Positions 29,906 to 38,497 of a DNA stretch of 64,000 nt are shown one piece after another. Each line of letters opens with the position of its first letter. Positions within the stretch are counted from its first letter, which is position 1. The DNA is from Piscinibacter sp. (GTDB taxonomy: Bacteria > Pseudomonadota > Gammaproteobacteria > Burkholderiales > Burkholderiaceae_C), in the NCBI GenBank assembly GCA_019635485.1, contig JAHBZL010000001.1, positions 186,001-250,000 of the forward strand. The letters run 5' to 3'. The notes below the pieces were generated by a model that saw nothing but the letters and a program-made list of their open reading frames with translations, made no database searches and had not been told where the DNA came from. The position numbers were made by a program, and so were the translations under genes.

Positions 29906-31795
29906 TCATGACGCGGCCGCCCGGGCCTTCCACGTCGCGGCGTCACGCGCCCAGGTGCTGCCGGGGTCGTGCTGCTGCCAGAACGCGTCGGCCCGCGTGA
30001 GCAAGGGCAGCGCTTCGTCGCGCCGGCCAAGCGCGAGCAGCGCCCGCCCCTCGGTGAGCCAGCGTTCGGCGCGGGCCGGCGAGGCGGCCTCGAGCGGCGC
30101 CAGCCCGCGCAGGATCTCCAGCGCTTCGCCGGCCCGGCCGAGTTCGAGCGCCAGCCGCGCCTGCTCCGCGCGCGCGGCAGCACGGCGCGGCGCGTGGACG
30201 GGCAGATCGGGCACTGCGGCCAGCGCCTCGCGCTGCAGCAGTTCGGCATCGTCGAACGCGCCGGCCAGCCGCCGCACGATGCCGGCGATGTGCAGGCCGC
30301 GCCAGCGAAAGCTCGCTTCCGGCCCCGCACGAACGGCCGGCAGCAGGGCCTGGATCGCCTGCCAGGCCTCGCCGACCCGGCCCGTGTAGGCATCGGCCAG
30401 CGCCGTCTGCACGGCCAGGTCGACGACCAGCGGATGCTCGGCGCCCCGCAGGGCCTGCATCGTGTCGCGGGCCGTGCCGAGCGAGGCCCGCGCCTCGGCG
30501 GCGCGGTACAGCGCCAGCTGCGCCCGGCCGACGTGGACCCGGGCCATGCCGACCGTCGTCGACTGTTCCTGGGCCACGCCCGACACGATCCGCAGGGCCA
30601 GCACCGCATGTTCCAGCGAGCCGGCGGCATCGCCGATCTCGAACTGGTAGCGCGCGATGTCCGCCGCGACGAAACCGGCCATCGGCGCCTGCGCTCCCAG
30701 CAGCGTCCGCACCCCCTGCAGCACCGCGGAGAGCTCCGCCACCGCCTGCGTGTAGGCACCGACGTTGCCCAGCGCCCGGCCGTAGACGAAGCGCCCGTCC
30801 AGCACGCGCGCGTGCAGCCGTTCGCTGCCGTGCACCTGCAGCAGCAGGTCGCGCGCGTGCTGCGCCGCCTGCAGCGCGTTGGCAGGATCGCCGCCGTATT
30901 GCTCCACGTTGGCCAGCATCAGCGCGGCGCTGGCCGTGTCCTGATGCCGCGGCCCGAACAGCTGCCCGGCCAGCGCAAGCGCCTCCTGCGCCGCCGCCTT
31001 CGCCTCCGCATAGCGCCCGCCGTCGATCGCGGCATGCGCCTGGTTGGTGATGGCGGCGTAGAGATCGGCCCGTGCCGGCGCGCCGGCCGCGCGCAGCACC
31101 GGGACGATCTCCGCGAGCTCGGCTTTCATGGCCTCCTGCTGCCCGCGAAAGCGCTGCACCGAGGTCATGCTCACGCGCGCCCGCAAGGTGAGGCGGTGCT
31201 GCGGGCCCAGCAGCTGCCGGCCCTCGTCCACCGCCTTCGCCAGCACGGATTCGGCGCGGTCGAACTGGCCGATGCCGATCAGGCTGCGGCCGAGCATGTC
31301 GAGCAACTCGACGCGCAGCGCGGGGTCCCGTTCGTCGGCCTCGGCCAGGCGCATCCGGGCCGTCTCCAGCAACGCCTCCACCGTCGGCGTGCCGCTGCGC
31401 GTGGCGAACGGGTCGGCATCGGTGAACAGCCCGGTGACGAAGTCCTTCACCGCCTCGGCGCGCCGCTGCTCGGCCCGCGCCTGCGCCGCCTGCCAGACCG
31501 CCAGCCCGGCACCCACGACCAGCGCGACGCCGACCGCCGCCGCGGCACCGACCGGCAGCCGGTTGCGCCGCACGAGCCTGATCCAGACACTCTGGTTCGA
31601 GGGGCTCGGCCTGCTGCTGATCAGCGGGCGCACGCGGATCTGGCCGATCGAGATCGGCACCGCGACGGCCGGGTCGACCGCCCAGGTGGTGCCCGGGGCC
31701 TGGTTGCCGAAGTCGTAGCAGGTCGTCTCGGCGTGCGCCGGGGCGAGGACCAGCAGTGCGGCCGCGACCGCGGTGACAGGGATCAGAGGGGACAT
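29906..31795 (-). CDS. Membrane TPR protein, kinase-less Ser/Thr-kinase tail
   Basis: This 629-residue protein joins unrelated parts. Residues 1-22 are a signal peptide and 23-59 look like the start of a secreted beta protein (TTCYDFGNQAPGTTWAVDP). From about 72 the sequence is the juxtamembrane, membrane and TPR region typical of bacterial Ser/Thr kinases: VRRNRLPVGAAAAVG, a helix at about 80-101, then EAVKDFVTGLFTDADPF and many TPR-like repeats to the end. No kinase motifs (GxGxxG, HRD, DFG) exist. The upstream ECF sigma factor belongs to a group usually paired with such kinases. The junction maps to about 31582-31620. Confidence 0.75.
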   Translation of the reverse strand: MSPLIPVTAVAAALLVLAPAHAETTCYDFGNQAPGTTWAVDPAVAVPISIGQIRVRPLISSRPSPSNQSVWIRLVRRNRLPVGAAAAVGVALVVGAGLAVWQAAQARAEQRRAEAVKDFVTGLFTDADPFATRSGTPTVEALLETARMRLAEADERDPALRVELLDMLGRSLIGIGQFDRAESVLAKAVDEGRQLLGPQHRLTLRARVSMTSVQRFRGQQEAMKAELAEIVPVLRAAGAPARADLYAAITNQAHAAIDGGRYAEAKAAAQEALALAGQLFGPRHQDTASAALMLANVEQYGGDPANALQAAQHARDLLLQVHGSERLHARVLDGRFVYGRALGNVGAYTQAVAELSAVLQGVRTLLGAQAPMAGFVAADIARYQFEIGDAAGSLEHAVLALRIVSGVAQEQSTTVGMARVHVGRAQLALYRAAEARASLGTARDTMQALRGAEHPLVVDLAVQTALADAYTGRVGEAWQAIQALLPAVRAGPEASFRWRGLHIAGIVRRLAGAFDDAELLQREALAAVPDLPVHAPRRAAARAEQARLALELGRAGEALEILRGLAPLEAASPARAERWLTEGRALLALGRRDEALPLLTRADAFWQQHDPGSTWARDAATWKARAAAS

Positions 31796-31902
31796 GGTTC
31801 GCTCCTGAGGCAGGGCGCACCGTGCACCCTTGCCAGTAGGAACGAGCCCGTGGCGGCCGAACCGGACACGGCCGGACGGCCCCCCCTAGCTCGAGGGCGC
31901 CG

Positions 31903-32421
31903 CTACTTGAGCGCCTCCGCGAGGAACAGCCGCGCCTGCTCCCAGTCGCGCCGCACCGTGCGGTCGGTGACCTGCAGCGCCTCGGCGATCTCCAGGTCGT
32001 TCAGGCCGCCGAAATAACGCATCTCGACCACCTGGGCCATGCGCTCGTCGACGCGGGCCAGTTCGAGCAGCGCCTCGTGCACGCGCACGATGTGCGCCTC
32101 GTCGGCGGGTACGCCCGCGGCGTCGGCCACGTCGCCGGTCAGCGTGACATGCACCGCGCCGCCGCCGTGCCGGTCGGTCTGCCGCTGCCGCACCATGTCG
32201 ATGATCACCGAGCGCATCACGCGGCTCGCATAGGCCAGGAATCGCGGCCGGTCCGGGAACTGCAGTTCGCCGCCACGCGACAGCCTCAGGTAGGACTCGT
32301 GCACCAGCGCCGTGGTGTCCAGCAGCGTGTTGCGCCCACCGCCGCGCAGCCGCGCCCGCGCGAGCAGGCGCAGCTCGCGGTAGGTGGCCGCGAACAGCGC
32401 ATCGGCGTCGGCGTCGCTCAC
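31903..32421 (-). CDS. ECF RNA polymerase sigma factor (kinase-linked group)
   Basis: This 172-residue sigma factor has region 2 (about 15-85, with DTTALVHESYLRL and FLAYASRVMRSVIIDMVRQRQ) and region 4 (about 115-168, ending in the helix-turn-helix LEIAEALQVTDRTVRRDWEQARLFL). These are hallmarks of ECF factors encoded next to Ser/Thr kinases (TIGR02999-like). It starts with GTG one base after the DUF427 stop. No anti-sigma factor is adjacent. The downstream TPR protein, separated by 107 bases, is the expected partner position but lacks its kinase domain. Confidence 0.9.
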   Translation of the reverse strand: MSDADADALFAATYRELRLLARARLRGGGRNTLLDTTALVHESYLRLSRGGELQFPDRPRFLAYASRVMRSVIIDMVRQRQTDRHGGGAVHVTLTGDVADAAGVPADEAHIVRVHEALLELARVDERMAQVVEMRYFGGLNDLEIAEALQVTDRTVRRDWEQARLFLAEALK

Positions 32422-32422
32422 C

Positions 32423-32701
32423 TCATTCGACCTTCACGCCCTTCCAGAACGCGACGCGGCCCTTGATCTCGCGTGCCGCTTCGCTCGGCTCCGGGTAGTA
32501 CCAGACCGCGTCCGGATTCATCTCGCCGTTGACGAGCAGGCTGTAGTAGTGCGCCTGGCCCTTCCACGGGCAGCTGCTGCGGTGGTTGCTGAAGCTGACG
32601 TACTCGCGCTTCAGGCTGCCTTCGGGGAAGTAGTGGTTGCCCTCGACGACCACGGTGTCGTCGCTCTCGGCGATCACCACGCCGTTCCAGATCGCTTTCA
32701 T
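32423..32701 (-). CDS. DUF427 family protein
   Basis: This 92-residue protein matches the DUF427 fold: MKAIWNGVVIAESDDTVVVEGNHYFP at the start, then SCPWKGxAHYYSL and the PDAVWYYPEP segment. The function of the family is unknown. The ATG at 32701 follows a GGAG site. It lies 25 bases after the WYL-regulator stop and directly abuts the ECF gene, suggesting one transcript of WYL, DUF427 and ECF. Confidence 0.9.
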   Translation of the reverse strand: MKAIWNGVVIAESDDTVVVEGNHYFPEGSLKREYVSFSNHRSSCPWKGQAHYYSLLVNGEMNPDAVWYYPEPSEAAREIKGRVAFWKGVKVE

Positions 32702-32726
32702 GCCGGGGCTCTCCTGCCGCAAAGGC

Positions 32727-33707
32727 TCAAGCGTACTGCGCCGCGGCCCGCGCGAGGCGCTGCGCGATCAGCGCGACGAGTGCCTTGTCGCCGGTCACCG
32801 TGACGCTGTCGCCGTGGCGCAGGATGTCCATCGCCAGCTCGGTCGGCTCGCTGTAGGGCACCTGCAGCTCGTAGCGGCCGTCCTCCAGGTGGCGTCCCTT
32901 CTGGCGCGGGTGCCACTCCTCGCTGGCGACCCACTGCGCCGCCTCGGCGGTGAACACCAGCGTGGCCCAGCGCACGCGCGCATCGCCGCCGCCGAACACG
33001 CCGTAGCCGGCATCGAGCTCGGCTTCCAGCTCGCGCAGGCTCACCGCCTTCGCGCGCGTCTCGAGCGGGCGGGCGTCGCGCACGGCGTCCAGCGCGAAGC
33101 GGCGCAGCCCGTCGCTGGCGTGGCACCAGGCGTCCAGGTACCAGGTGCCGCGGTAGTGCACGAGCCGCTGCGGCGAGACCTCTCGCTCGCTCTCGCGCCG
33201 GTCGCGGCGCGTGAAGTAGCGCAGCCACAGGCGTTGACGGCGCAGCAGGCCGCTGCCGACCAGCTCGAACCAGCGGCTCGGCACGCGTCGGCGCGCCGTG
33301 CCGATCAGCTTGACGCGCCGCATCAGCTCGCGCGAGCCGGCCGCGTCCGGCCCCAGCATGCCCTGCAGCCGCTCCAGCATCGGCTGCAGGTGGCGCGACA
33401 GCACGCCGTCGTCGTCCAGCCCGGCCAGCAGCTGATGCATGCTCAGCAGCGCGTGGATCTCGTGCTCGCTGAACCACAGGCCGGGCAGCTCGTGGCGGTC
33501 GCCGCGGGTCGCGCTGCCGTCGAAGCGGTAGCCGTTGTCGTGCGCGTCGTAGACGATCGGCGCGTTCAGGCGTTCGCGCAGATACTGCAGGTCGCGCTTG
33601 AGGGTCGCGCGCGAGACGGACAATGCCTCGCCCAGCGCGGCGAAGCTGACGCAGCCGCGGCTGCGCAGCAGCATCTCGATCTTGTAGAAGCGTTCGGTGC
33701 GGTCCAT
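32727..33707 (-). CDS. WYL-domain transcriptional regulator
   Basis: This 326-residue protein has an N-terminal HTH (about 3-60, RTERFYKIEMLLRSRGCVSFAALGEALSVSRATLKRD) and a central WYL domain with the literal motif in HYRGTWYLDAWCH, followed by a WCX-type C-terminal domain. WYL proteins sense nucleic acids or nucleotides, and several control phage-defence or DNA-repair loci. A GTG at 33716 would add three residues. The divergent region to the HNH-like gene holds two copies of TGGCTCA-N5-TGAGCCA, very likely its operators. Confidence 0.88.
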   Translation of the reverse strand: MDRTERFYKIEMLLRSRGCVSFAALGEALSVSRATLKRDLQYLRERLNAPIVYDAHDNGYRFDGSATRGDRHELPGLWFSEHEIHALLSMHQLLAGLDDDGVLSRHLQPMLERLQGMLGPDAAGSRELMRRVKLIGTARRRVPSRWFELVGSGLLRRQRLWLRYFTRRDRRESEREVSPQRLVHYRGTWYLDAWCHASDGLRRFALDAVRDARPLETRAKAVSLRELEAELDAGYGVFGGGDARVRWATLVFTAEAAQWVASEEWHPRQKGRHLEDGRYELQVPYSEPTELAMDILRHGDSVTVTGDKALVALIAQRLARAAAQYA

Positions 33708-33721
33708 GCGTATCACAGGGG

Positions 33722-33740
33722 TGGCTCACCAGATGAGCCA
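33722..33740. promoter_or_regulatory. Operator copy 1 (WYL regulator)
   Basis: TGGCTCACCAGATGAGCCA is an inverted repeat with 7-bp arms and a 5-bp spacer. It begins 15 bases upstream of the WYL gene start, where binding would block its transcription. The same arms recur at 33776-33798. Confidence 0.75.
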
Positions 33741-33775
33741 GGCAGCGCGAGCATACCCCTAGTCCGGACCCGTCA

Positions 33776-33798
33776 GGTGGCTCACGTGGTGAGCCACC
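33776..33798. promoter_or_regulatory. Operator copy 2 (WYL regulator)
   Basis: The arms GGTGGCTCA (33776-33784) and TGAGCCACC (33790-33798) flank a 5-bp spacer CGTGG, a 9-bp perfect dyad. It shares the TGGCTCA-N5-TGAGCCA core with copy 1. The centres are 56 bp apart, and this copy lies nearer the HNH-like gene. Two matched sites between divergent genes point to joint repression and possible looping. Confidence 0.78.
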
Positions 33799-33852
33799 CT
33801 CCCCCGAGACTGTCTCCACCGCCGCAGCCCGCGGCACCTTGCGGAGACCGCC

Positions 33853-34953
33853 ATGACGACCAGCCTGTTCCACGACCTCCCTGCCGCCGGCACACTGACG
33901 GCGCACGAGCACATCGGCTTCGAGCTCGGCTGGGACTACGCGCACCACGCGCTGGTGCCACCGGCACCGTACGACCAGGAGCCCTCGGCGCTGCGCCACG
34001 GCCTGCTGGCCGGCCAGGCGGCCTTCGGCACGCGCACGCTGCAGCCGACGCGCCACGTGCGCAAGTGGTTGCAGCTGCGCCTGCACGCCTGGCTGCGCGG
34101 GCGCAGCGTCGAGCTGGTGCAGGTGACGCCGAAGTACCTGCAGCAGATCGAGGCGAGCCACTGCCCGGTCACGCGTGTCGCGCTGTCCACCGGCACGCTG
34201 GAGGGCAGCGATGCCTCGGTCGACCGGGTGCGCAACGATGCCGCCTACGCCGCCGGCAACCTGGCGCTGATGAGCACCAAGGCCAACCACGCCAAGGGTG
34301 CGCTCGGCTTCCGCGAGGCGCTGCGGGTGGTGCGCGACCTGGAAAGCGGTCGCATCGGCGCGGCCGGCGGCCTGACGGTGGCGCAGTGGGCCCGCGTGGC
34401 GCTGCTGTGCAGCTTCGTGACGCCGCTGTCGCACGAGGAGGCCAGCGCGCTGCCGATGCTGGTGTTCCCGCCCAACCGGCTGCGCCTGTTCAACCCGGTG
34501 CAGGCGCTGCAGGGCTTCGTCGGCCGCCAGCTGCTGACGCCCGGCTGGAGCCAGCGCATGGCGCGCTTCGAGGCCCTGCTGCCGGGCAAGCCGGCCTGGC
34601 GCGCGTTCCAGATGTTCTTCCACGCGCTGCTGCCGCGGGTGCTGGAGGCCGGCCGGTGCGACGAGCCGCAGCGCGCCCGCTGGGCGGTGGAGGACGCCTG
34701 GCGCAACCCGCTGGTGCTGCAGCGCTGGACGACCTTCGCCCGCCTGCTGACGGCCCGGCAATGTGAGGACCTGCTTTCGCGCGCGACAGCCAAGAAGCTC
34801 GCGACGCAGCACATCGAGCAGATCCCCGACGCGCAGGCGACCGACGGCTGGCAGCTCGAGTCGCGCGGCTACGTGCCGCACGCCGTGCTGATGCGCCGCA
34901 GCCCGGTCCGGCGCCGCCCGGGCACGGAGGCCCAGGCCCGGCTACCGCTGTAA
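33853..34953 (+). CDS. Uncharacterised HNH-nuclease-like protein
   Basis: I do not recognise a named family. The 366-residue soluble protein has, at about 104-148, a pattern like a compact HNH finger: HCPVT (C104), then SVDRVRND (D124-R125, N128), Y132, GN (135-136), LMS and AN..K (N145, K148). This follows the SxDRxxNxxGYxxGNxxxVSxxxNxxK form of some HNH nucleases, with Arg in place of the usual first catalytic His. The remainder is helical with no signal peptide. A GGAG site precedes the start. It is divergent from the WYL regulator across a double operator, so it is probably the regulated effector. Confidence 0.6.
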   Translation: MTTSLFHDLPAAGTLTAHEHIGFELGWDYAHHALVPPAPYDQEPSALRHGLLAGQAAFGTRTLQPTRHVRKWLQLRLHAWLRGRSVELVQVTPKYLQQIEASHCPVTRVALSTGTLEGSDASVDRVRNDAAYAAGNLALMSTKANHAKGALGFREALRVVRDLESGRIGAAGGLTVAQWARVALLCSFVTPLSHEEASALPMLVFPPNRLRLFNPVQALQGFVGRQLLTPGWSQRMARFEALLPGKPAWRAFQMFFHALLPRVLEAGRCDEPQRARWAVEDAWRNPLVLQRWTTFARLLTARQCEDLLSRATAKKLATQHIEQIPDAQATDGWQLESRGYVPHAVLMRRSPVRRRPGTEAQARLPL

Positions 34954-34954
34954 C

Positions 34955-34997
34955 CCGGCCCGATCCTGCTGACACGACGGCGTCAGCAGGGGGCCGG
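34955..34997 (+). terminator. Long stem-loop after HNH-like gene
   Basis: CCGGCCC (34955-34961) pairs with GGGCCGG (34991-34997), and inside it CCTGCTGAC (34965-34973) pairs with GTCAGCAGG (34982-34990) around an 8-base loop. One 3-base bulge interrupts the stem. It starts right after the stop codon. There is no T tract. Confidence 0.6.
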
Positions 34998-35072
34998 CAG
35001 CATCGGGGTGACGGCCGGATGAATCGGTCGGAGAGTTCAATCCCATGCTGACTGCTCGGTCATTAAGCTTCG

Positions 35073-35098
35073 AAGTAAATCAATCGTTTGATTTACTT
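35073..35098. promoter_or_regulatory. Perfect 26-bp dyad, TetR operator
   Basis: The arms AAGTAAATCAA (35073-35083) and TTGATTTACTT (35088-35098) are perfect 11-bp complements around TCGT. The site is strikingly AT-rich against its surroundings and ends 15 bases before the TetR-family start. It is the clear candidate for autorepression of the whole efflux operon. Confidence 0.85.
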
Positions 35099-35113
35099 GC
35101 TAGCATCGCGGCC

Positions 35114-35824
35114 ATGACCGACGTCAAGCCCACCCGCGCCCGGCCGCAGCGCGCCGATGGCGAACAGTCGCGCGAGCGGCTGATGCGCGCAGCGCTGCGG
35201 CTGTTCGCGCTGCAGGGCTTCGAGAAGACCTCGACCCGGGAGATCGCCGAGGCCGCCGGCACCAACCTGGCGGCGATCAAGTACTACTTCGGCGACAAGG
35301 CCGGCCTGTACCGCACCGTGTTCTTCGAGATGCAGGGCAAGCCGGAGGACGAGATCGCGCGTTATGCCGACCCGTCGCTGAGCCTGGCCGGCGCGCTGCG
35401 CGGCCTGTACGTCGGGTTCGTCGAGCCGCTGCGCGAGGGCGACGTGGCGCAGCTGTGCATGAAGCTGCATGCGCGCGAGATCCTCGAGCCGACCGGCCTG
35501 TGGCAGCAGGAGATCAGCGAAGGCATCCAGCCGATGCACGCGGCGCTGCTGGCCGTGCTCGGGCGTCATCTCGATGTCGCCGAGCCGGACGACGAGCTGC
35601 GCCGGCTCGCGCTGTGCCTGGCCGGCCTCGGCGTGCACCTGCACGTCTGCACCGACGTGATCGCGACGGTCGCCCCGGCCCTGAACCGGGGCCCGCAGGC
35701 CTACGACCATTGGCTCGACCGGCTGGTGATGTACGCCGAGGCGATGGTCGAGGCCGAGCGTCATCGGCGCCGCGGCCTGCGCACATCAGAGAACCACCGA
35801 CCCGAGGGAGTCACCCCGCCATGA
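35114..35824 (+). CDS. TetR regulator, CerR/CecR type
   Basis: This 236-residue protein has an N-terminal TetR HTH (about 18-65: RLMRAALRLFALQGFEKTS then REIAEAAGTNLAAIKYYFGDKAGLYRTVF). The C-terminal domain, including the EPTGLWQQEI segment, is of the CerR type found in E. coli CecR (YbiH). It should repress the following outer-membrane factor, adaptor and RND pump through the dyad at 35073-35098. The ATG at 35114 is preferred; an upstream in-frame ATG at 35045 would place the operator inside the gene. Its stop overlaps the next start (ATGA). Confidence 0.9.
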   Translation: MTDVKPTRARPQRADGEQSRERLMRAALRLFALQGFEKTSTREIAEAAGTNLAAIKYYFGDKAGLYRTVFFEMQGKPEDEIARYADPSLSLAGALRGLYVGFVEPLREGDVAQLCMKLHAREILEPTGLWQQEISEGIQPMHAALLAVLGRHLDVAEPDDELRRLALCLAGLGVHLHVCTDVIATVAPALNRGPQAYDHWLDRLVMYAEAMVEAERHRRRGLRTSENHRPEGVTPP

Positions 35825-37278
35825 ACCCGCGCCGATCTCCGCGCCCGCCCCTGCGCCTGGGGGCGCCGCTCGCCACGGCGCTGCTGCTGTCGGCGTGCGC
35901 ACAGTTCGGCGCCCCGCCGCCCCCCGCGGCCGCTCCGGTGCCGCCGGCGGCGTGGTCGGCACCGCTGCCGCACGACGGCCGCCCGGGTGAACTCGCCCGC
36001 TGGTGGCAGCAGTTCGACGACCCGCTGCTGCCGGCGCTGATCGATGCCGCGCAGGCCGCGAGCCCGACGCTGGCCGCCGCCCGCTCGCGTATCGAGCAGG
36101 CACGCGCCACCCGCACCGGCGCCGGCGCGGCCCTCGGACCGACGCTGGACGCCAACGCCAACGCCGCGCGCGGCCGCCTCGACCTCGCGGCACCGGTCGC
36201 CACGACCACCTCGGCCGGGCTGCTCGCCGCCTGGGAGCTCGACGTGTTCGGCGCCGGCCGCGCCGGCCGCGATGCGGCCCAGGCGCGCTTCGACGGCGCC
36301 CAGGCGGCCTGGCACGAGGCGCGGGTCTCGGTGGCCGCCGAAACCGCCTCGGCCTACCTCGCGCTGCGCGCCTGCGAGGCCCAGCTGGTGCCGATCGAGC
36401 AGGACACCCGCTCGCGCGCCGAGACCGCCCGCCTCACCGACCTCGCCGCCAAGGCCGGCTTCCAGGCGCCGGCCAGCGCCGAGCTGGCCCGTGCCAGCGC
36501 GGCGCAGGGCCACGCCAGCCTGACGCAGCTGCGCGCCCAGTGCGCGCAGGGCGTCACTGCGCTGGTGGCGCTGACCGCGCTGCCCGAGCCGACGCTGCGC
36601 GCCCGGCTGGCCGCCGCGACCGCCACGCTGCCGCAGCCGGCCGAGCTGGGCGTCGCGGCCGTGCCGGCCCAGGTGCTGGCGCAGCGCCCGGACGTCTACC
36701 AGGCCGAGCGCGAGCTCGCCGCCGCCGCGGCCGATGCCGCCCAGGCCCGCGCGCAGCGCTGGCCGCGGGTCACGCTGGCCGGCAACGTCACGCCGACGCG
36801 CGTGTCCACCGGCGGCGTCTCGACCGACGGCACGCTGTGGAGCCTCGGCCCGCTTTCGGTGTCCGTGCCGCTGTTCGACGGCGGTCGCCGCCGCGCCGAT
36901 GCCGACGCCGCGCGGGCTCGCTACGACGCCGCCGCGAGCAGCTATGCAGGTGCTCTGCGTACCGCCGTGCGCGAGGTCGAGGATGCGCTGATCACGCTGC
37001 AGAGCACCGCCGCGCGCGGCGACGACGCACGGGTCGCGGCCGAGGGGTTCGACCGTTCGTACCGCGCCGTCGAGTCGCGCTACCGCGGCGGACTGGCCAG
37101 CCTGTTCGAGCTGGAGGACGCCCGCCGCAGCGCGCTGGCCGCCCAGAGCGCGCTGATCGACCTGCAGCGCGAACGCGTCGCGGCCTGGATCGCGCTGTAC
37201 CGGGCGCTCGGCGGCGGCTGGGAGGCGGGCGCCCCCGTCCACGCTGCGCCGGCCGCGCCCGCATCGCCCCGCAGCTGA
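35821..37278 (+). CDS. NodT-family outer-membrane efflux lipoprotein
   Basis: This 485-residue outer-membrane factor has a lipobox (LLLSAC, Cys26) and two repeated OEP domains of long helices and short strands. It contains WWQQFDDPLLPALI after the lipid anchor and RPDVYQAERELAAA in the middle, typical of NodT/OprM proteins. It forms the exit duct for the downstream adaptor and RND pump. It overlaps the TetR stop by 4 nt and is 66 bases before the adaptor. It could also serve the SQR-linked RND pump, which has no outer-membrane factor. Confidence 0.92.
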   Translation: MNPRRSPRPPLRLGAPLATALLLSACAQFGAPPPPAAAPVPPAAWSAPLPHDGRPGELARWWQQFDDPLLPALIDAAQAASPTLAAARSRIEQARATRTGAGAALGPTLDANANAARGRLDLAAPVATTTSAGLLAAWELDVFGAGRAGRDAAQARFDGAQAAWHEARVSVAAETASAYLALRACEAQLVPIEQDTRSRAETARLTDLAAKAGFQAPASAELARASAAQGHASLTQLRAQCAQGVTALVALTALPEPTLRARLAAATATLPQPAELGVAAVPAQVLAQRPDVYQAERELAAAAADAAQARAQRWPRVTLAGNVTPTRVSTGGVSTDGTLWSLGPLSVSVPLFDGGRRRADADAARARYDAAASSYAGALRTAVREVEDALITLQSTAARGDDARVAAEGFDRSYRAVESRYRGGLASLFELEDARRSALAAQSALIDLQRERVAAWIALYRALGGGWEAGAPVHAAPAAPASPRS

Positions 37279-37344
37279 AGTTCTTCCCTCCCGTCAACCC
37301 CGGCGCTCCGGCCCACGAAGCCGCCGCGTCCTCGACCAACACCG

Positions 37345-38487
37345 ATGGCCATGACGAACCCGACCCGCTACCTCCTCATCGCCGCGCCGCTGGCTGCGGC
37401 GCTCGCCGCCGTGCTCGTGACGCTGTCGGTGTACGCCGCCGACGACAAGGTGGCCCCGGCCGCCGCCGTCAAGCCGGCGCTGACGGTCACAGTGACCCAG
37501 CCGCAGACCGCGTCGATGACGCTGAAGATCGCCGCCAACGGCAACGTCGCCGCCTGGCAGGAGGCCAGCATCGGCACCGAGGCAAACGGCCTGCGCCTGG
37601 CCGACGTGAAGGTCAACGTCGGCGACGTGGTGCGGCGCGGCCAGGTGCTGGCCACCTTCGCGCCCGACACCATCGCGGCCGAGCTGGCGCAGACCCGCGC
37701 CGCGGTCGCCGAAGCCGAGGCGATGCTGGCCGAGGCGAGCGCCAACGCGCAGCGCGCGCGCGAGCTGCAGGCGACCGGCGCGCTGTCGGCGCAGCAGATC
37801 AACCAGTACCTGACCGCCGAACGCACGGCGCAGGCGCGCCTGGACGCGCAGCGCGCGGCCGCGAAGACGATGCAGCTGCGCCTCGCGCAGACACAGGTGC
37901 TGGCACCCGATGCCGGCGTGATCTCGGCGCGCAGCGCGACGGTCGGTGCGGTGCTGCCGGCCGGGCAGGAGCTGTTCCGCCTGATCCGCGGCGGCCGGCT
38001 CGAATGGCGTGCCGAGGTGGCCGCGGCCGACCTCGCGCAGATCAAGCCCGGCCAGCGTGTCACGCTGACGCCGGCCGGCGGCAGCCCGGTGGTCGGCAAG
38101 GTGCGCATGCTCGCGCCGACCGTCGACGCCGCCACCCGCAACGGCCTCGTCTACGTCGACCTGCCCGACCCCGGCGCGGCGCGCGCCGGCATGTTCGCGC
38201 GCGGCGACTTCGAGATCGGCACCGCGCAGGGCCTGTCGCTGCCGCAGAGCGCGGTGCAGCTGCGCGACGGCTTCAGCTACGTGCTGCAGGTCGGCGCCGA
38301 CTCGAAGGTCACGCAGACCAAGGTCAGCGTCGGCCGGCGCTGGGCCGACCGGGTGGAGATCACCGGCGGCCTCGACAAGGCCGCGCGCGTGGTCGCCAGC
38401 GGCGGCGGCTTCCTCGGCGACGGCGACACGGTGCGCGTCGTCGACGCCGCGCCCGCCGTGCCGCAGAAGACCGCGTCGTCGCGATAA
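37345..38487 (+). CDS. RND efflux periplasmic adaptor subunit
   Basis: This 380-residue membrane-fusion protein has an N-terminal signal or anchor helix (about 9-32). Lipoyl halves (IGTEANGLRLADVKVNVGDVVRRGQ and VLAPDAGVISARSATVGAVL) flank a helical hairpin rich in Ala and Gln (about 115-185), followed by beta-barrel and membrane-proximal domains. It links the pump with the NodT-family factor. A 59-base gap with a 15-codon reading frame separates it from the pump. Confidence 0.92.
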   Translation: MAMTNPTRYLLIAAPLAAALAAVLVTLSVYAADDKVAPAAAVKPALTVTVTQPQTASMTLKIAANGNVAAWQEASIGTEANGLRLADVKVNVGDVVRRGQVLATFAPDTIAAELAQTRAAVAEAEAMLAEASANAQRARELQATGALSAQQINQYLTAERTAQARLDAQRAAAKTMQLRLAQTQVLAPDAGVISARSATVGAVLPAGQELFRLIRGGRLEWRAEVAAADLAQIKPGQRVTLTPAGGSPVVGKVRMLAPTVDAATRNGLVYVDLPDPGAARAGMFARGDFEIGTAQGLSLPQSAVQLRDGFSYVLQVGADSKVTQTKVSVGRRWADRVEITGGLDKAARVVASGGGFLGDGDTVRVVDAAPAVPQKTASSR

Positions 38488-38497
38488 GGAACCTGCG

